A DNA stretch of 56,060 nt from an uncultured Cyclobacteriaceae bacterium (GCA_937958005.1 CALGOB010000041.1:1-56060), one strand, 5' to 3'; positions 27,796 to 38,260 are shown, numbered from the stretch's first letter. Translations and numbers: made by a program. Notes: generated by a model not told the origin, from the letters alone.

Positions 27796-28650
27796 TCAGT
27801 TTTCTTTGTAGACGTATAAATCAGTCTGGTCTGTGTTAGAATTAAACATTTTAGCTTGGTAGTAAATTTTTGATTTAGGTGGAACACTTTTTGTCAGCCA
27901 TACATTACCACCAATAATTGAAGAATCCCCAATGGAAGTTTCACCTCCTAATATAGTAGCTCCAGCATAAATTACTACATGATTTCCAATAGTAGGATGT
28001 CTTTTAATTTCAGCGTCTTTTTTAGCAACACTTAAGGCTCCTAAGGTAACTCCTTGGTAAATTTTCACATGATTTCCGATAACCGCAGTTTCTCCTATAA
28101 CAACCCCTGTCCCATGATCTATACAGAAATGATTGCCAATGGTTGCCCCAGGGTGTATGTCAATCCCCGTTTTTCCATGAGCATGCTCTGTGATAATCCT
28201 TGGAATCACTTTTACATTGTATTTATGCAGTGCATTGGCAACTCTATATGAAGCTATTGCATAAAACCCAGGGTAAGTTCTGATCACCTCACTTTTACTC
28301 TTAGCAGCCGGATCACCATTGTACATTGCATGGGTGTCTTCCATAATTTGTGTGAAAATGGCTGGAATTTCATCAAAAAACATAGAAGCAACATTATTGG
28401 ACTCACCTCCTGTTTTGAGTGGCTCAAAACTTAACATCTTATCTAGATTAACCCTTAGTGCTTCTAAATGAGCAGAAAGCTCAGAAATAGTACTGAAGGA
28501 GTTCCTAGAGAAATCAGGAAATAATGTACCTAATAGATCAACAAAAAACTCAGCTACTTTCTCTGGAGAAGGGCAGTCCGGGCATTCTTGATGATCATTG
28601 AATAATTTTGCTAAAAAGGAGTCATTCATTTTCACTAAATTATCTTGCAA
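27796..28650 (-). CDS. cysE: serine O-acetyltransferase
   Basis: Makes O-acetyl-L-serine from serine and acetyl-CoA. 284 aa with a long helical N-terminal domain (about 1-150) and a left-handed beta-helix from about residue 155: ITEHAHGKTGIDIHPGATIG, FCIDHGTGVVIGETAVIG, IKRHPTIGNHVVIYAGATIL. The catalytic Asp-His of IDHGTG is intact. Longer N-terminal domains are usual in Bacteroidota. Divergent from the DPP IV-like gene; the 120-bp gap must hold both promoters. Confidence 0.95.
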   Translation of the reverse strand: MQDNLVKMNDSFLAKLFNDHQECPDCPSPEKVAEFFVDLLGTLFPDFSRNSFSTISELSAHLEALRVNLDKMLSFEPLKTGGESNNVASMFFDEIPAIFTQIMEDTHAMYNGDPAAKSKSEVIRTYPGFYAIASYRVANALHKYNVKVIPRIITEHAHGKTGIDIHPGATIGNHFCIDHGTGVVIGETAVIGNHVKIYQGVTLGALSVAKKDAEIKRHPTIGNHVVIYAGATILGGETSIGDSSIIGGNVWLTKSVPPKSKIYYQAKMFNSNTDQTDLYVYKEN

Positions 28651-28884
28651 CCAATTAATTCACTTACCTTGAGTTTACGGTAATCAGTTGTAACGTAATT
28701 CATGATAAAAAAAGTCAAATAAATATTAATTTTTTTCAAATACCACTAATACAATAATACGTGGGCATATTTGATGATTAATATATATTTGTTAAAAGTA
28801 AGTAGTTATTCTTTAATATTAATAACCGATTATAGAAAAGGAGAATTAATACTGCACTGTATAAAGTTTAATCTGATAAATAAC

Positions 28885-31050
28885 ATGATAAAATACATTT
28901 CAATACTGTTAATACTGGTGAGTAGTTCATTAGTAATAGCTCAGAAAAAGATTAAAGTTGAAAATTTTTACGATGGAACCTTCTCTGCTGAACGGGTCAG
29001 GAGTTTCAACTGGATGAAAGATGGACAATTCTACAGTGAGCTAAAAAGTAATAAAATTACTAGGTCAAATATTACGGATGCTTCTAAAGTAACCACCCTT
29101 TTTGATGGAAGTAAGAATAATGTTAATATCCAAGATTATTCATTCAGTGCGGATGAGAAAAAGATTCTGATCGTTACCAATAGAGAATCTATTTACAGAA
29201 GATCCTTCACTGCTGAATATTATGTTTATGATGTAGTTAATGATAAACTTACTAAACTTTCTAATGGAGGACCGCAATCTTATGCGACCTTCTCTCCTGA
29301 TGGAAAGAAAGTTGCTTTTGTCAGAAAAAACAACCTATTTGTAACTGCACTAGTAAACATGTCTGAATCTCAGTTAACAGATGACGGCGAGTTTAATAAA
29401 ATTATCAATGGAAGCACTGATTGGGTATATGAAGAGGAATTTTCTATTACTAAAGCCTTCTTTTGGTCTCCTGATAGTAAAAAGATTGCTTTCATAAAGT
29501 TTGACGAAAGTAGCGTGAAAGAATACAATATGCAACTTTGGAGAGATGGGACACTTTACCCTGAAGATTATGTTTATAAATACCCTAAAGCTGGAGAAGA
29601 TAACTCGGTAGTGGAGGTTTATGTGCAAAACTTAGAAGATGGTAGAAGAAAGAAAATAGATATTGGATCCGAGAAAGATATTTATATCCCTAGAATTACC
29701 TGGACTAAAAACCCTAACCTACTTTCTGTACAGCGTTTGAATAGATTACAAAACCGTCTGGATATTCTTCATGCTGATACACGAAACGGTAGTTCTTCAG
29801 TTGTGTATTCTGATAAGTCTTCTACTTATGTAGACATCACTTTTACAGATGATTTAATGTACCTCGAAAATGGGAAGCAGTTTCTTTTTTCAAGTGAAAG
29901 AGATGGTTATAAGCACTTTTACTTACATGGTATGGACGGGCAATTGATTCGTCAAGTTACCAAAGGTAATTGGGAGGCAGAGTCATTTGTGGCTTTGGAT
30001 CAAAATTCAAAAAAGCCTGTTCTTTATTATCTTTCAACAGAAGATTCACCACTGGAAAGACATTTATATCAAGTAAGGTTAGATGGGAAACAAAAATTAA
30101 AGCTAAGTAAAGATGATGGAGTAAATAGAGTAGACATGAGTGCTGATGCTAAATATTATGTCATCAATAACTCTAGTGCTGTGAGGCCTTTGAAAGTGAG
30201 TTTATACCAAAACAAAGGGAATAAGTTAATCAAAGATTTAAAGACAAATACTAGATTAGCAAAGACAGCGAAAGAATATAAGTTGGCAGAAAAACAGTTC
30301 TTTCAATTTAAAACCGTAGACCAATCTACTTTGAACGGGTTTTTCTTATATCCTAATAATTTTGATTCTGCCAAAAGATACCCTGTATTACTGTATCAAT
30401 ATAGTGGGCCAGGTACGCAAGACGCTATGAACACTTGGGGAGGAAGTCATTACTACTTTCACCAGATGTTAACTCAAAATGATTACATAGTAGCAGTAGT
30501 AGATACTAGAGGTGGTGGAGGTAGAGGGGCTGCTTTTAAGAAAATGACCTACAAACAATTAGGTAAATTAGAAGCTGAAGACCATATAGAAGCAGCCAAG
30601 TTTTTTGGTAAGCAATCCTTTATAGATAAAGACAGAATTGGTATTTGGGGATGGAGTTTTGGAGGCTATATGTCATCATTGGTAATGATGAAAGGAGCAG
30701 CTTATTTCAAAGCAGGAATAGCAGTAGCTCCCGTGACAACTTGGCGTTTTTATGATACTATTTATACGGAAAGGTACTTGCAAAAACCACAAGATAACCC
30801 ATCAGGTTATGATGATAATAGCCCTAATTCACATGCAGAGAAACTGAAAGGAAATTTTCTTTTAATCCATGGGACGGGGGATGATAATGTTCATTTTCAG
30901 AACTCAGTTACTTTACAAAATAAATTAATAAGTGCAGGAAAAGATTTTAATTCATTTTATTATCCTGATAAAGCGCACGGTATAGGCGGGATTTCTACTA
31001 GACATCACTTGTACAAAATGATGCAAAGATTTGTTCTAGAGAATTTATAA
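28885..31050 (+). CDS. S9 family dipeptidyl peptidase IV-like serine protease
   Basis: About 721 aa from ATG 28885, which gives a clean signal peptide (MIKYISILLILVSSSLVIAQ); an in-frame ATG 114 bp upstream encodes a poor leader. Residues about 30-470 form the DPP IV beta-propeller (YATFSPDGKKVAFVRKNNLF, WVYEEEFS with the EE motif that binds the substrate N-terminus). The C-terminal hydrolase has Ser591 in GWSFGGY, Asp666 in HGTGDDNVHF and His698 in DKAHGIGG; spacing fits human DPP IV. It removes X-Pro dipeptides in the periplasm. A strong terminator follows. Confidence 0.95.
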   Translation: MIKYISILLILVSSSLVIAQKKIKVENFYDGTFSAERVRSFNWMKDGQFYSELKSNKITRSNITDASKVTTLFDGSKNNVNIQDYSFSADEKKILIVTNRESIYRRSFTAEYYVYDVVNDKLTKLSNGGPQSYATFSPDGKKVAFVRKNNLFVTALVNMSESQLTDDGEFNKIINGSTDWVYEEEFSITKAFFWSPDSKKIAFIKFDESSVKEYNMQLWRDGTLYPEDYVYKYPKAGEDNSVVEVYVQNLEDGRRKKIDIGSEKDIYIPRITWTKNPNLLSVQRLNRLQNRLDILHADTRNGSSSVVYSDKSSTYVDITFTDDLMYLENGKQFLFSSERDGYKHFYLHGMDGQLIRQVTKGNWEAESFVALDQNSKKPVLYYLSTEDSPLERHLYQVRLDGKQKLKLSKDDGVNRVDMSADAKYYVINNSSAVRPLKVSLYQNKGNKLIKDLKTNTRLAKTAKEYKLAEKQFFQFKTVDQSTLNGFFLYPNNFDSAKRYPVLLYQYSGPGTQDAMNTWGGSHYYFHQMLTQNDYIVAVVDTRGGGGRGAAFKKMTYKQLGKLEAEDHIEAAKFFGKQSFIDKDRIGIWGWSFGGYMSSLVMMKGAAYFKAGIAVAPVTTWRFYDTIYTERYLQKPQDNPSGYDDNSPNSHAEKLKGNFLLIHGTGDDNVHFQNSVTLQNKLISAGKDFNSFYYPDKAHGIGGISTRHHLYKMMQRFVLENL

Positions 31051-31056
31051 GAAATG

Positions 31057-31085
31057 AAAAAAGGGAGATTCGTCTCCCTTTTTTA
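31057..31085 (+). terminator. rho-independent terminator of the DPP IV-like gene
   Basis: AAAAAAGGGAGA TTCG TCTCCCTTTTTT: perfect 12-bp stem with a UUCG tetraloop and T run, 6 bp behind the stop codon. Confidence 0.95.
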
Positions 31086-31402
31086 TTGAATTCTTATTCA
31101 TCACAAACCCTACCATGATGAAATTTTACCACAGTCTGAAACACTATTAGAGTAGAGACAATATAGATTGTTCACTCTCAAAATCAAGATTATTGAAGAA
31201 GCAATTCTAAAAAAGTAATGAACCAAGACCAGAGGGGTGCTAGCAATTCTTAGTTTTTACCATTCTGCTGTTGATAGTCAAACAACTTTGACAATAACGA
31301 TTACATTTTTGTATTTCTAATTCCGAATTAATTTGCAGCTAATACTGGACAACAAAAGAAGAAACATTAATCTATACTAAGCCTATCGTGATAAAGTCTA
31401 TT

Positions 31403-31780
31403 TTACCCTCTCCGTTTTTGTCCCCAAATTTCTGCCCCTAGAATAAAAAATACGCCCAGTGTATAAGCAAGCATATCTAACCAATCGAATGAACTACCTA
31501 GGACTATCCTAAGCACCTTGATATGTTTAAGTCCGAGAATCTCTATTAGCTGAAAATATTGGGCAAACTCCAAAACATATGCAATGATCAAGGTTATAAT
31601 GGCCCCGCTTTTTACACTGATTTTTAGAAAGCTTTTGAGGAGAGTATAAACAAAAATTACTGCTAAAAAATCACCAAAAAAAGGCCGAATAAAACGATCT
31701 TTCACATATAGGGCGATCAGTACTTCGACTATGAAAACGAATAGGGCTATAAGGAAATACTTCTTTTTGAATGTTAACAT
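31403..31780 (-). CDS. DUF2809 family small membrane protein
   Basis: 125 aa with four predicted membrane helices. The family pattern is clear: YFLIALFVFIVEVLIALYVKDRFIRPFFGDFLAVIFVYTLL, then IAYVLEFAQYFQLIEILGL and GSSFDWLDMLAYTLGV. DUF2809 proteins are related to VanZ-like small membrane proteins; no activity is known. Stands alone; bases 31086-31402 contain no gene, only a short R5-like piece (ATCGTGATAAAGTCTA) near 31385. Confidence 0.88.
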   Translation of the reverse strand: MLTFKKKYFLIALFVFIVEVLIALYVKDRFIRPFFGDFLAVIFVYTLLKSFLKISVKSGAIITLIIAYVLEFAQYFQLIEILGLKHIKVLRIVLGSSFDWLDMLAYTLGVFFILGAEIWGQKRRG

Positions 31781-31850
31781 TTAGTGTTTTATAACTTATA
31801 AAAATTAGTAGACATTATCTCTGAGCAAAAGTATAGATTTATCAACTTAT

Positions 31851-31935
31851 CCCGAATGATGCATTAGACTTTTAAGAGAAAATCATAAATGACTGTTAGT
31901 TATGGTTTGCATCAAATTTCTATTGCATCATTCGG
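31851..31935 (+). repeat. R2 repeat, short form, copy e
   Basis: 85 bp between CCCGAATGATGCA and TGCATCATTCGG, the most compact form; it is the reverse complement of copy b apart from a few bases. The following bases to 32344 are AT-rich with short direct repeats (CCTAATT motifs near 32240-32290) and no gene. Confidence 0.85.
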
Positions 31936-32344
31936 TCTTATCTCACAAACATGAAATTGCCATAGCTAGGTATTTTTACCAGCAATAATATGGTAAATTT
32001 CGTATAACCAATTTATCATGATAATCTTTGATTAGAATCTGTCTATAAAGTCAGTACCTCACCTACGATTGTGTCCCGACAATCGTTTCGCCGCTATGTA
32101 TATTGTGGACAGTCAGTTCGATCTATGAATCGAATATCAAAACAGATAACTTCAGGTAAGCCTGTTCAAAACCTAAAAAATATGCAGCATCAAGCAAAGA
32201 CAAAGTACTAGATGAGAAAGTTAGTTATGAAATACACCCTAATTATGAATTTTTCATAATTCCTAATTTCGCATTACTAATTCCTAATTAGAAAGTTAGT
32301 TATATAGTAGACTCTAATTAATAACATAATGCAGTATAATGGAT

Positions 32345-35300
32345 TTATTGATCGATCTCAGTTGTTTTTTTTTCTAAGTCTCCCACAATAGACTTTTCCT
32401 CAAAATGTTTTTTCAGTCGGGTATAGAAGTATGCAGCACCTAAAAGTAATGCTCCAATAGCAATCAACACAATTACCTTTTGAGTTGTTGGCAAAGAAGC
32501 TATGTCATTAAAGACAACTTTTAGTAAAGCCAATACAAAAATGACAATGGAAAGATAATTAGGTGTTTTCAATTGATGTTTTAAGGAAATAAAAACAAGC
32601 CCAACAGCGTGGACTGCTAGTAAAATACTGAATATAATACTCCTAAAACTGATACCCAATACATATAAAGTAGTTGCATACAATATGATAAGGACTAACT
32701 GAGAGAAAATTAAATCAATAGACCACTTCGCACTTTTATAAGATGGGTACCACTTGAACCGATTGATTAAAACCCATGCAATTAAAAACATATTTACCCA
32801 CCCTAGTATCACATAAAAATCATTTTCTGAATGAATAGAATTCATGATCAATACGTTCGCCAAATTGATGAATATGGCTAAAGAAACTCCCATACCTGTG
32901 AGAGCTTTCATAAAAACTAACTTCTCTTTCATTGCCAATAAGATGAGCAATAGGGTAGCATAGGCAAGAATGCTGAAGATCATTATCTCAAAAATCAAAT
33001 AAGGGATGATCACTAGTAACAGGATCCCAACATATGGCGAGAAATATAAAAAGTGCCTGAAAGCTGATTTAACAATTTGGACTTCATTTGATGATCTTTC
33101 TATTAGGTGGACTAGTACAATAGCAAAAACTCCTGCAGAAAGGGATGCAATATCTAGATCGCCAGAACAATAGACTAGCGCCGTAACAAATAACAGATAA
33201 AATTCTACTATGAGTGCCTTATAGGATAAAAGCTTATAAAAACCATAAGGAATTAAAATGCTTAACCACAATGTTAAACCGATAAACTCAGGGAAATGTC
33301 TTTTGCTAAGATAGGCTGGCAGTAAGGAAATTATCAAAAAGAATAAAACCCTAAGTGCCTGACTAAACCTCATACTTCCTCCTTTTTGAACCCCTATCAG
33401 TTCAAAGAACTTCTTAGAGAACCAAAGAGAGGCTAAGGCCAGAATTATAGTCAGTTTAGCAAACAGCTCTAAATCTCGAAAATGAATAGAATCTACTCTA
33501 AGGGCAGAAACAGGAAATGCAACCAGCATAAAAGGTAAGAACATAAAACTGAAAGCGGTTACGAACTTGCTTTTAAATTGATGACCCCACCAAGCTAGAC
33601 CTAGCATGGGGACCACTGCCACAGGGAATGCCCAAAACTCTGCTACGTTATAAACTGTAACTAAGAGCAGTAAAGAAGCCATGATTGGGAAAAGGCCATT
33701 GAAAAATGATGACAACTGTTTTTCGAAATCAACAAACTCAATTCGGTAATGTTGAAATTGCCTCCAGAGTATCCCTAGGACTATGACTAAAGAAACCAAA
33801 TTAAGGTACCAGCTGTCCCAAGGCAAAAAGTAGGGCAAATCAACAATCAGGAATATGCTATATCCCATTTTAAATAAACCAACCAATAACACTAGATAAC
33901 CTTCTTTTCTGACGATCGGCATCCTACTGATGAACCCTAACTGAATCAACAATATAGCTTCTATAGACCAGAAAAGCCCTACTAGTGATTGACCAAATAA
34001 AGAGGGAATAGCTACTCCTATAAATGAAGCAATGATTACTGGTAATATGCGTTTAAGTTGTGTGCTTAACTTATTCCAGAAAACACCTGTAAATGTCCCA
34101 AAAAGTGCTGCATTTACCAAGTAAATAATGCCTAGAATAAGGTATTGATCAGGGTAATTAGTATATAAGCTGAAGAGTAAGAAGGACACATTACCTGCCA
34201 GTAGAAAGATCTCTGTTTTATCAAGTTCCTCTTTAAGTGTTTTCCCTGCAAAGAAGGTATAGTAAAAGAATAAATAGGAGAAAAGGTGATAATAAATGGT
34301 GAATAAAGTTGTGTTAGGAGAGTAGCTAAAAGCGTTAAAACCGAATAGACTTACTCCTACTATAAAACTCAAGTAATGCAATGTTTTCCAATTGATCTTT
34401 TGAGCTACCACATTGGCAGCAAAAACCAATAACCATAAATAGGCAAAATATAAAGTACCATCTGAGGTAGAGTTTAAATAAAAGGGAGTAAATGCACCGC
34501 CGATTAATGAAAGTACGGCCACAATCTTTGTTTGAAAACGGAGAGAAAGGAAGATGGCAAAAGCGGTGTTCAAGAGAATGAGACCAAAACCTAAAATGCT
34601 TGAAGATAGTAACGGGAAGTTTCCTAAATCTGAAAGAAAGTAGATCATCAAGTAATTCAGGATAATTCCTAAGCTGGCTAATGCGGAGGCATATTCACCA
34701 TATTTGTCTTTTTTTCTATATAATCTCAGTGCAATTATAATAATAGCAAGCGCTGAGATAAATCCTAAACTTACTTTTAAAAGTGGACCAAAATCACCCA
34801 TTTTCTCGAAAGTAACTTGCATGAGGTAACCAAAGCCAAAGAGAATAGCAATGATACCGGCAATGGTCATCAAAAAGATGGGAAGTTTGCCTTCACTTTT
34901 ATACTGGCCATAAAGATTGCTTACCCAAGTGATACCATCAGTAAAGGGCTTTAAGAAGGATTGTATCTGCAGTTCCAATGCAGAAGGCTCACGTGCTGGC
35001 CGTGGAGTTAAAACAGGCTGTTTTGGGATGTTTACCTCTTTTTTAACAGGCTCAGTTTTTGGAATAAGTTCTGTTGCCAATATAGGCTCTTTAACTGGTA
35101 GAGGCTTAGGAAGAGGTTTGGCATTTGGAATGCTCCCAGCTTCTGGCTGGCCTGATTCGAAGTATTTAGCTAAAAGGTTTAACTCTTCTTTCAGTTTTCC
35201 CAATTTGGTCTGATATTCATTTTCAACCTGCCCCACCCTTTCATACAGCGTTTTGGTAATCTGTTGATAGGGCTTGAGCGGTAGTTTACAATGGCTACAA

Positions 35301-35353
35301 AATAACGCACTGGAAAGGTTCTTACTTTGACAGTTTTTACAAATAACTTCCAT
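32345..35353 (-). CDS. DUF2339 polytopic membrane protein with N-terminal zinc ribbon
   Basis: 1002 aa. Cys5, Cys8, Cys19 and Cys22 form a zinc ribbon (CKNCQ...CSHCKLP), followed by a short coiled coil (about 30-65) and a Pro/Lys-rich linker (about 75-125). From residue about 155 onward some 25 membrane helices follow, beginning LPIFLMTIAGIIAILFGFGYL, with the DUF2339 elements GYLMQ and GEYASALASLGI. Family function is unknown. The start codon is only 12 bp from an R1 copy, so its promoter must lie in or beyond that repeat. Confidence 0.88.
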   Translation of the reverse strand: MEVICKNCQSKNLSSALFCSHCKLPLKPYQQITKTLYERVGQVENEYQTKLGKLKEELNLLAKYFESGQPEAGSIPNAKPLPKPLPVKEPILATELIPKTEPVKKEVNIPKQPVLTPRPAREPSALELQIQSFLKPFTDGITWVSNLYGQYKSEGKLPIFLMTIAGIIAILFGFGYLMQVTFEKMGDFGPLLKVSLGFISALAIIIIALRLYRKKDKYGEYASALASLGIILNYLMIYFLSDLGNFPLLSSSILGFGLILLNTAFAIFLSLRFQTKIVAVLSLIGGAFTPFYLNSTSDGTLYFAYLWLLVFAANVVAQKINWKTLHYLSFIVGVSLFGFNAFSYSPNTTLFTIYYHLFSYLFFYYTFFAGKTLKEELDKTEIFLLAGNVSFLLFSLYTNYPDQYLILGIIYLVNAALFGTFTGVFWNKLSTQLKRILPVIIASFIGVAIPSLFGQSLVGLFWSIEAILLIQLGFISRMPIVRKEGYLVLLVGLFKMGYSIFLIVDLPYFLPWDSWYLNLVSLVIVLGILWRQFQHYRIEFVDFEKQLSSFFNGLFPIMASLLLLVTVYNVAEFWAFPVAVVPMLGLAWWGHQFKSKFVTAFSFMFLPFMLVAFPVSALRVDSIHFRDLELFAKLTIILALASLWFSKKFFELIGVQKGGSMRFSQALRVLFFLIISLLPAYLSKRHFPEFIGLTLWLSILIPYGFYKLLSYKALIVEFYLLFVTALVYCSGDLDIASLSAGVFAIVLVHLIERSSNEVQIVKSAFRHFLYFSPYVGILLLVIIPYLIFEIMIFSILAYATLLLILLAMKEKLVFMKALTGMGVSLAIFINLANVLIMNSIHSENDFYVILGWVNMFLIAWVLINRFKWYPSYKSAKWSIDLIFSQLVLIILYATTLYVLGISFRSIIFSILLAVHAVGLVFISLKHQLKTPNYLSIVIFVLALLKVVFNDIASLPTTQKVIVLIAIGALLLGAAYFYTRLKKHFEEKSIVGDLEKKTTEIDQ

Positions 35354-35365
35354 GGGTACCTGACT

Positions 35366-35488
35366 TTTAATCCCTAAGGGATATTATTTCACCGACTCTT
35401 CCTCGAACGCATTAGCATCTTTGGTGTTGAGTCGATTGTTTAATTATTGCTTATGAATACCTTTTACCCTCCGGTTTAAGTAGTTCAT
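35366..35488 (-). repeat. R1 repeat, copy 9, long and diverged
   Basis: Inverse orientation, from TTTAATCCCTAAGGGATATTA to TAAGTAGTTCAT. The central stem GACTC..GAGTC carries a long loop containing AACGCATTAGCATC, related to the loops at 14050 and 53001. It fills the upstream region of the DUF2339 gene. Confidence 0.7.
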
Positions 35489-35656
35489 AGAGCAACTTAC
35501 AAAAAAATATGGAATTGCATTCTAAGAATATCAAATTGTGCACTTACAAGAAAACTAAGAAGCCTTAATCTGCAAAGTCCAATCAATTAAAAACCAATCC
35601 TGTTAATAAATATTGCAGCGATTGGTTTTGTATAGATCCAATTCCTTCTACACACT

Positions 35657-35765
35657 ACTTTTCTGAGCTTGTTAAAGTAATTACTAATTATTTGTTTGAT
35701 AAACTTGAGTCAAAAGGAAACAAAGTAACTATAATCACTCTATCGTGATAAACTCTAATTTCTAA
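35657..35765 (+). repeat. R5 repeat, copy a
   Basis: TAATTACTAATTATTTG, GATAAACTTGAGTCAAAAGG, AACAAAGTAACTATAATCA and CGTGATAAACTCTA occur in the same order as at 43795 and, inverted, at 51350. About 110 bp, non-coding. Confidence 0.7.
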
Positions 35766-35850
35766 AAACACTTTTACTTATGAGGTTTTGGGATTTGTTA
35801 ATTAACTTAACTTCCCTGATATCCCTTAAAGAGAACAAAATAAAACCACA

Positions 35851-36393
35851 ATGGTAGAAGTCCAAAGTAGAAGGAGGAAAATAGAAAATATTGAAAAAGA
35901 ATATCCAAATGCAGTTATAGTTGATGTAACTTCAAAAGGTGAGTTACCCATGCTGAAGTTTAGTCCTTTTTATCCAATAGGAGGGATACCTATTCCTTAT
36001 TCTGACAATGTACTTGCTGAATCTGTAGAGGGTGTGTGGCAAGGATTAAAAGTTTTTGAAGATGGTAATGTTGATGAATCAAAGTTCAAGATAACATCCA
36101 TGAAAGGTATAAAAAGAACCGTTAGGAAATTTGGAACCCCAAAAGGACACCGAAAGGGAATCAAGGGTGATGAACTACTTGATTATATTACCGCAAGAAA
36201 GTTGATTTATCTTCCCGTCTATAAATGGGTTTTGGATAATAAATTAAAGAAGGAAATAGATGAATTAAAAAGAATTGAGAAAACTAATGGGCTTATTCTT
36301 TTAGATTATGAGACTAATGGTGATGTTGAAAACCCTAAAAAACCATTATCTCATGCCCAGTTAATCAAAATGAGAATAGAAGGAAAGTTCTAA
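35851..36393 (+). CDS. conserved hypothetical protein, perhaps DUF6939
   Basis: 180 aa, soluble. Highly patterned N-terminal half: VIVDVTSKGELPMLKFSPFY, then GGIPIPYSDN, SVEGVWQGLKVFEDGNVD, and KRTVRKFGTPKGHRKGIKG, followed by ARKLIYLPVYKWVLDN. I recall a family of unknown function with this 'FSPFYPxGxIPVP...SVEGIWQGLKVF' pattern (possibly DUF6939), which occurs in bacteria, phages and eukaryotes. The conserved His/Lys/Arg-rich stretch suggests an enzyme acting on a nucleotide or phosphate, but this is a guess. Single gene. Confidence 0.65.
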   Translation: MVEVQSRRRKIENIEKEYPNAVIVDVTSKGELPMLKFSPFYPIGGIPIPYSDNVLAESVEGVWQGLKVFEDGNVDESKFKITSMKGIKRTVRKFGTPKGHRKGIKGDELLDYITARKLIYLPVYKWVLDNKLKKEIDELKRIEKTNGLILLDYETNGDVENPKKPLSHAQLIKMRIEGKF

Positions 36394-36587
36394 CCAATCA
36401 CTTTGGTTGGCCAAGATTTTTTCAATGAATGCACTAGAGATTATCACGATCTATTTTGTATTCCCTTAGGTAGCTGGTGAAAACACTCTGCAACGGTGTC
36501 TACAGAGTTATTGACCTCTAGCAAATAAGGTTTTTAAACATCCTATAAATAAATAGTATATTCAATTAGAGACATCGCAGAGAAAAT

Positions 36588-37091
36588 ATGGAAAATGATA
36601 AAACAGTGAACAGTAAATATTTCCAAGACCATATGCATGAAAATGTCTGTTTTGGTTGCGGTATTCATAACCCAGATGGATTACAGATCAAGAGTTTTTG
36701 GGAAGGAAAAGAATCAATTTGCATTTGGCAATCGGAGGAAAAATATCACGGTTGGACTAATGTGATGAATGGAGGAGTAATTGCAACTGTCATTGATTGC
36801 CATTGTATGGGTACTGCCATGGCTCAAGCTTACCAAGTAGAAGACAGGGCTTTGGATACGCTACCTGAATATAGGTATGCAACAGGAACTATGAATATTA
36901 AATATTTGAAACCAACTTCAAACCTAAAGCCGATTGAACTACGGGCAAGAATTACTGAAGTAAAGGGTAAGAAAACGGTTCTGAACTGTGAGGTGTATTC
37001 TGAAGGTGAAAAAACAGTGACAGCGGAAGTAATTGCCATTAGGGTTTTTGACAGTAGTCAATCAAGTGGTGAAAATGCATTTAAACAATGA
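36588..37091 (+). CDS. PaaI-like hotdog-fold thioesterase
   Basis: 167 aa. CFGCGIHNPDGLQIKSFW opens the 4HBT-type hotdog domain; NVMNGGVIATVIDCHCMGTAM holds the conserved Asn-Gly-Gly loop and catalytic acid (Asp in VIDCH), and GTMNIKYLKPTS is the typical C-terminal strand. Hydrolyses acyl-CoA esters; the acyl group is unknown. The next gene starts 13 bp downstream, so they may form an operon. A Cys pair at the N-terminus (CFGC) is common in this subfamily. Confidence 0.88.
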   Translation: MENDKTVNSKYFQDHMHENVCFGCGIHNPDGLQIKSFWEGKESICIWQSEEKYHGWTNVMNGGVIATVIDCHCMGTAMAQAYQVEDRALDTLPEYRYATGTMNIKYLKPTSNLKPIELRARITEVKGKKTVLNCEVYSEGEKTVTAEVIAIRVFDSSQSSGENAFKQ

Positions 37092-37104
37092 ATGATTCCA
37101 ACAT

Positions 37105-37833
37105 ATGAGAGCTTTAAAAGTATTTAAGAGAACAATCTTCATCCTATTTTTACTGACCATAACAGTAGGCGTGGCTCACGCAATGGTACTTTCCCAAGCT
37201 ACCCGGTGTATGCTGATTGATTACTATAATTTTGAGAAAGAAGGGGATTTATACTATCGTGCTGGTTTAGCGCCTGAAAAAAAGGAGCAATTGAAACAGC
37301 TGATTAGTAAAGCAGAAGAAAGGGTTGCTCTTTTTTGGGGAGAAAGAACCGCTCAACCTAAATTCATTTATTGTGAAAATGAAGAAGACTTTATAAAATT
37401 TGGGGCACCTAGCCATGTCCCTGCTGCCGCTATTTTGACTTTTAAATCTTATGTGGTTATTAATCAGAATGGGGTCAATTTAGACATTCTTTCTCATGAG
37501 ATTTCTCATACAGAATTTTTTGAACGCATTGGTTTGATCAATAGGGAACTAAAGATTCCTACTTGGTTTGATGAAGGGTTGGCAATGCAGGTCGATTTAA
37601 GGGGCTATTATTCTTTAGAAGAGCTGAAGAAAAGTACCAATAATCTAGAAAAACTACCTGATATGAATCAATATAATTCAGCAGATAAGTTTTTTAGTGG
37701 TTCGCATGATGAGGTAATCTTAAAGTATCGCACTGCAAAATATGAAGTTGGACAATGGTATAGTCCGGTGAAATTAGAAAAATTTATTGCAAATATTAAA
37801 GAGGGATATAGTTTTGAAGAGGCTTATCAATAG
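37105..37833 (+). CDS. secreted gluzincin-like metallopeptidase
   Basis: 242 aa with a signal peptide or N-terminal anchor (residues about 8-27). The zinc site is visible: His131-Glu132-x-x-His135 (SHEISHTEFF) and Glu157 in PTWFDEGLAMQ, 22 residues on, the gluzincin arrangement of MA-clan peptidases. The domain is short, like the 'peptidase MA-like' proteins of unknown substrate. Whether it cuts proteins is unproven. Probably transcribed with the thioesterase in front. Bases 37834-38260 show no gene. Confidence 0.75.
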   Translation: MRALKVFKRTIFILFLLTITVGVAHAMVLSQATRCMLIDYYNFEKEGDLYYRAGLAPEKKEQLKQLISKAEERVALFWGERTAQPKFIYCENEEDFIKFGAPSHVPAAAILTFKSYVVINQNGVNLDILSHEISHTEFFERIGLINRELKIPTWFDEGLAMQVDLRGYYSLEELKKSTNNLEKLPDMNQYNSADKFFSGSHDEVILKYRTAKYEVGQWYSPVKLEKFIANIKEGYSFEEAYQ

Positions 37834-38260
37834 CGGTTTTTCAAAATGTCTATGAAAGTTTAATACTGATGAGATATTAATCCTTATATCTTTTCGCCAA
37901 ACTTAATTACTTCTCCAGACCAAACTTTATACTCTTGAGGCAAGGTTAAACTAGAGAAGTTGATCAGATATGTTAGGTATACAAAATCAACTGTGATAAT
38001 CTTTAGTTTTAACATGATTATGTCCACACAATCATCAGCTGAGATTTCAGAAATAAAAGAGAAATGACAGTATTAGATTGGATAAAAAGTCCATGGTTTT
38101 GTCTTTATTAAATCAACAGGTGTAGCATGATATTAATTAGGTTTAAGCTTTCGTAGGATCATTTATGTTAAGAGGTTTTCATAATTTTCAGAACAAGTTT
38201 TTATCATGAACCTCCTACAATGATGAAAAGTATTAAGTTTTATTAACCAATAATTTAATT

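Noticed and set aside
32070-32200. Possible tRNA or structured RNA (GATTGTGTCCCGACAATC hairpin)
   Set aside because: Only one short stem; no cloverleaf, T-loop or acceptor stem could be built. No tRNA was found anywhere in the window.
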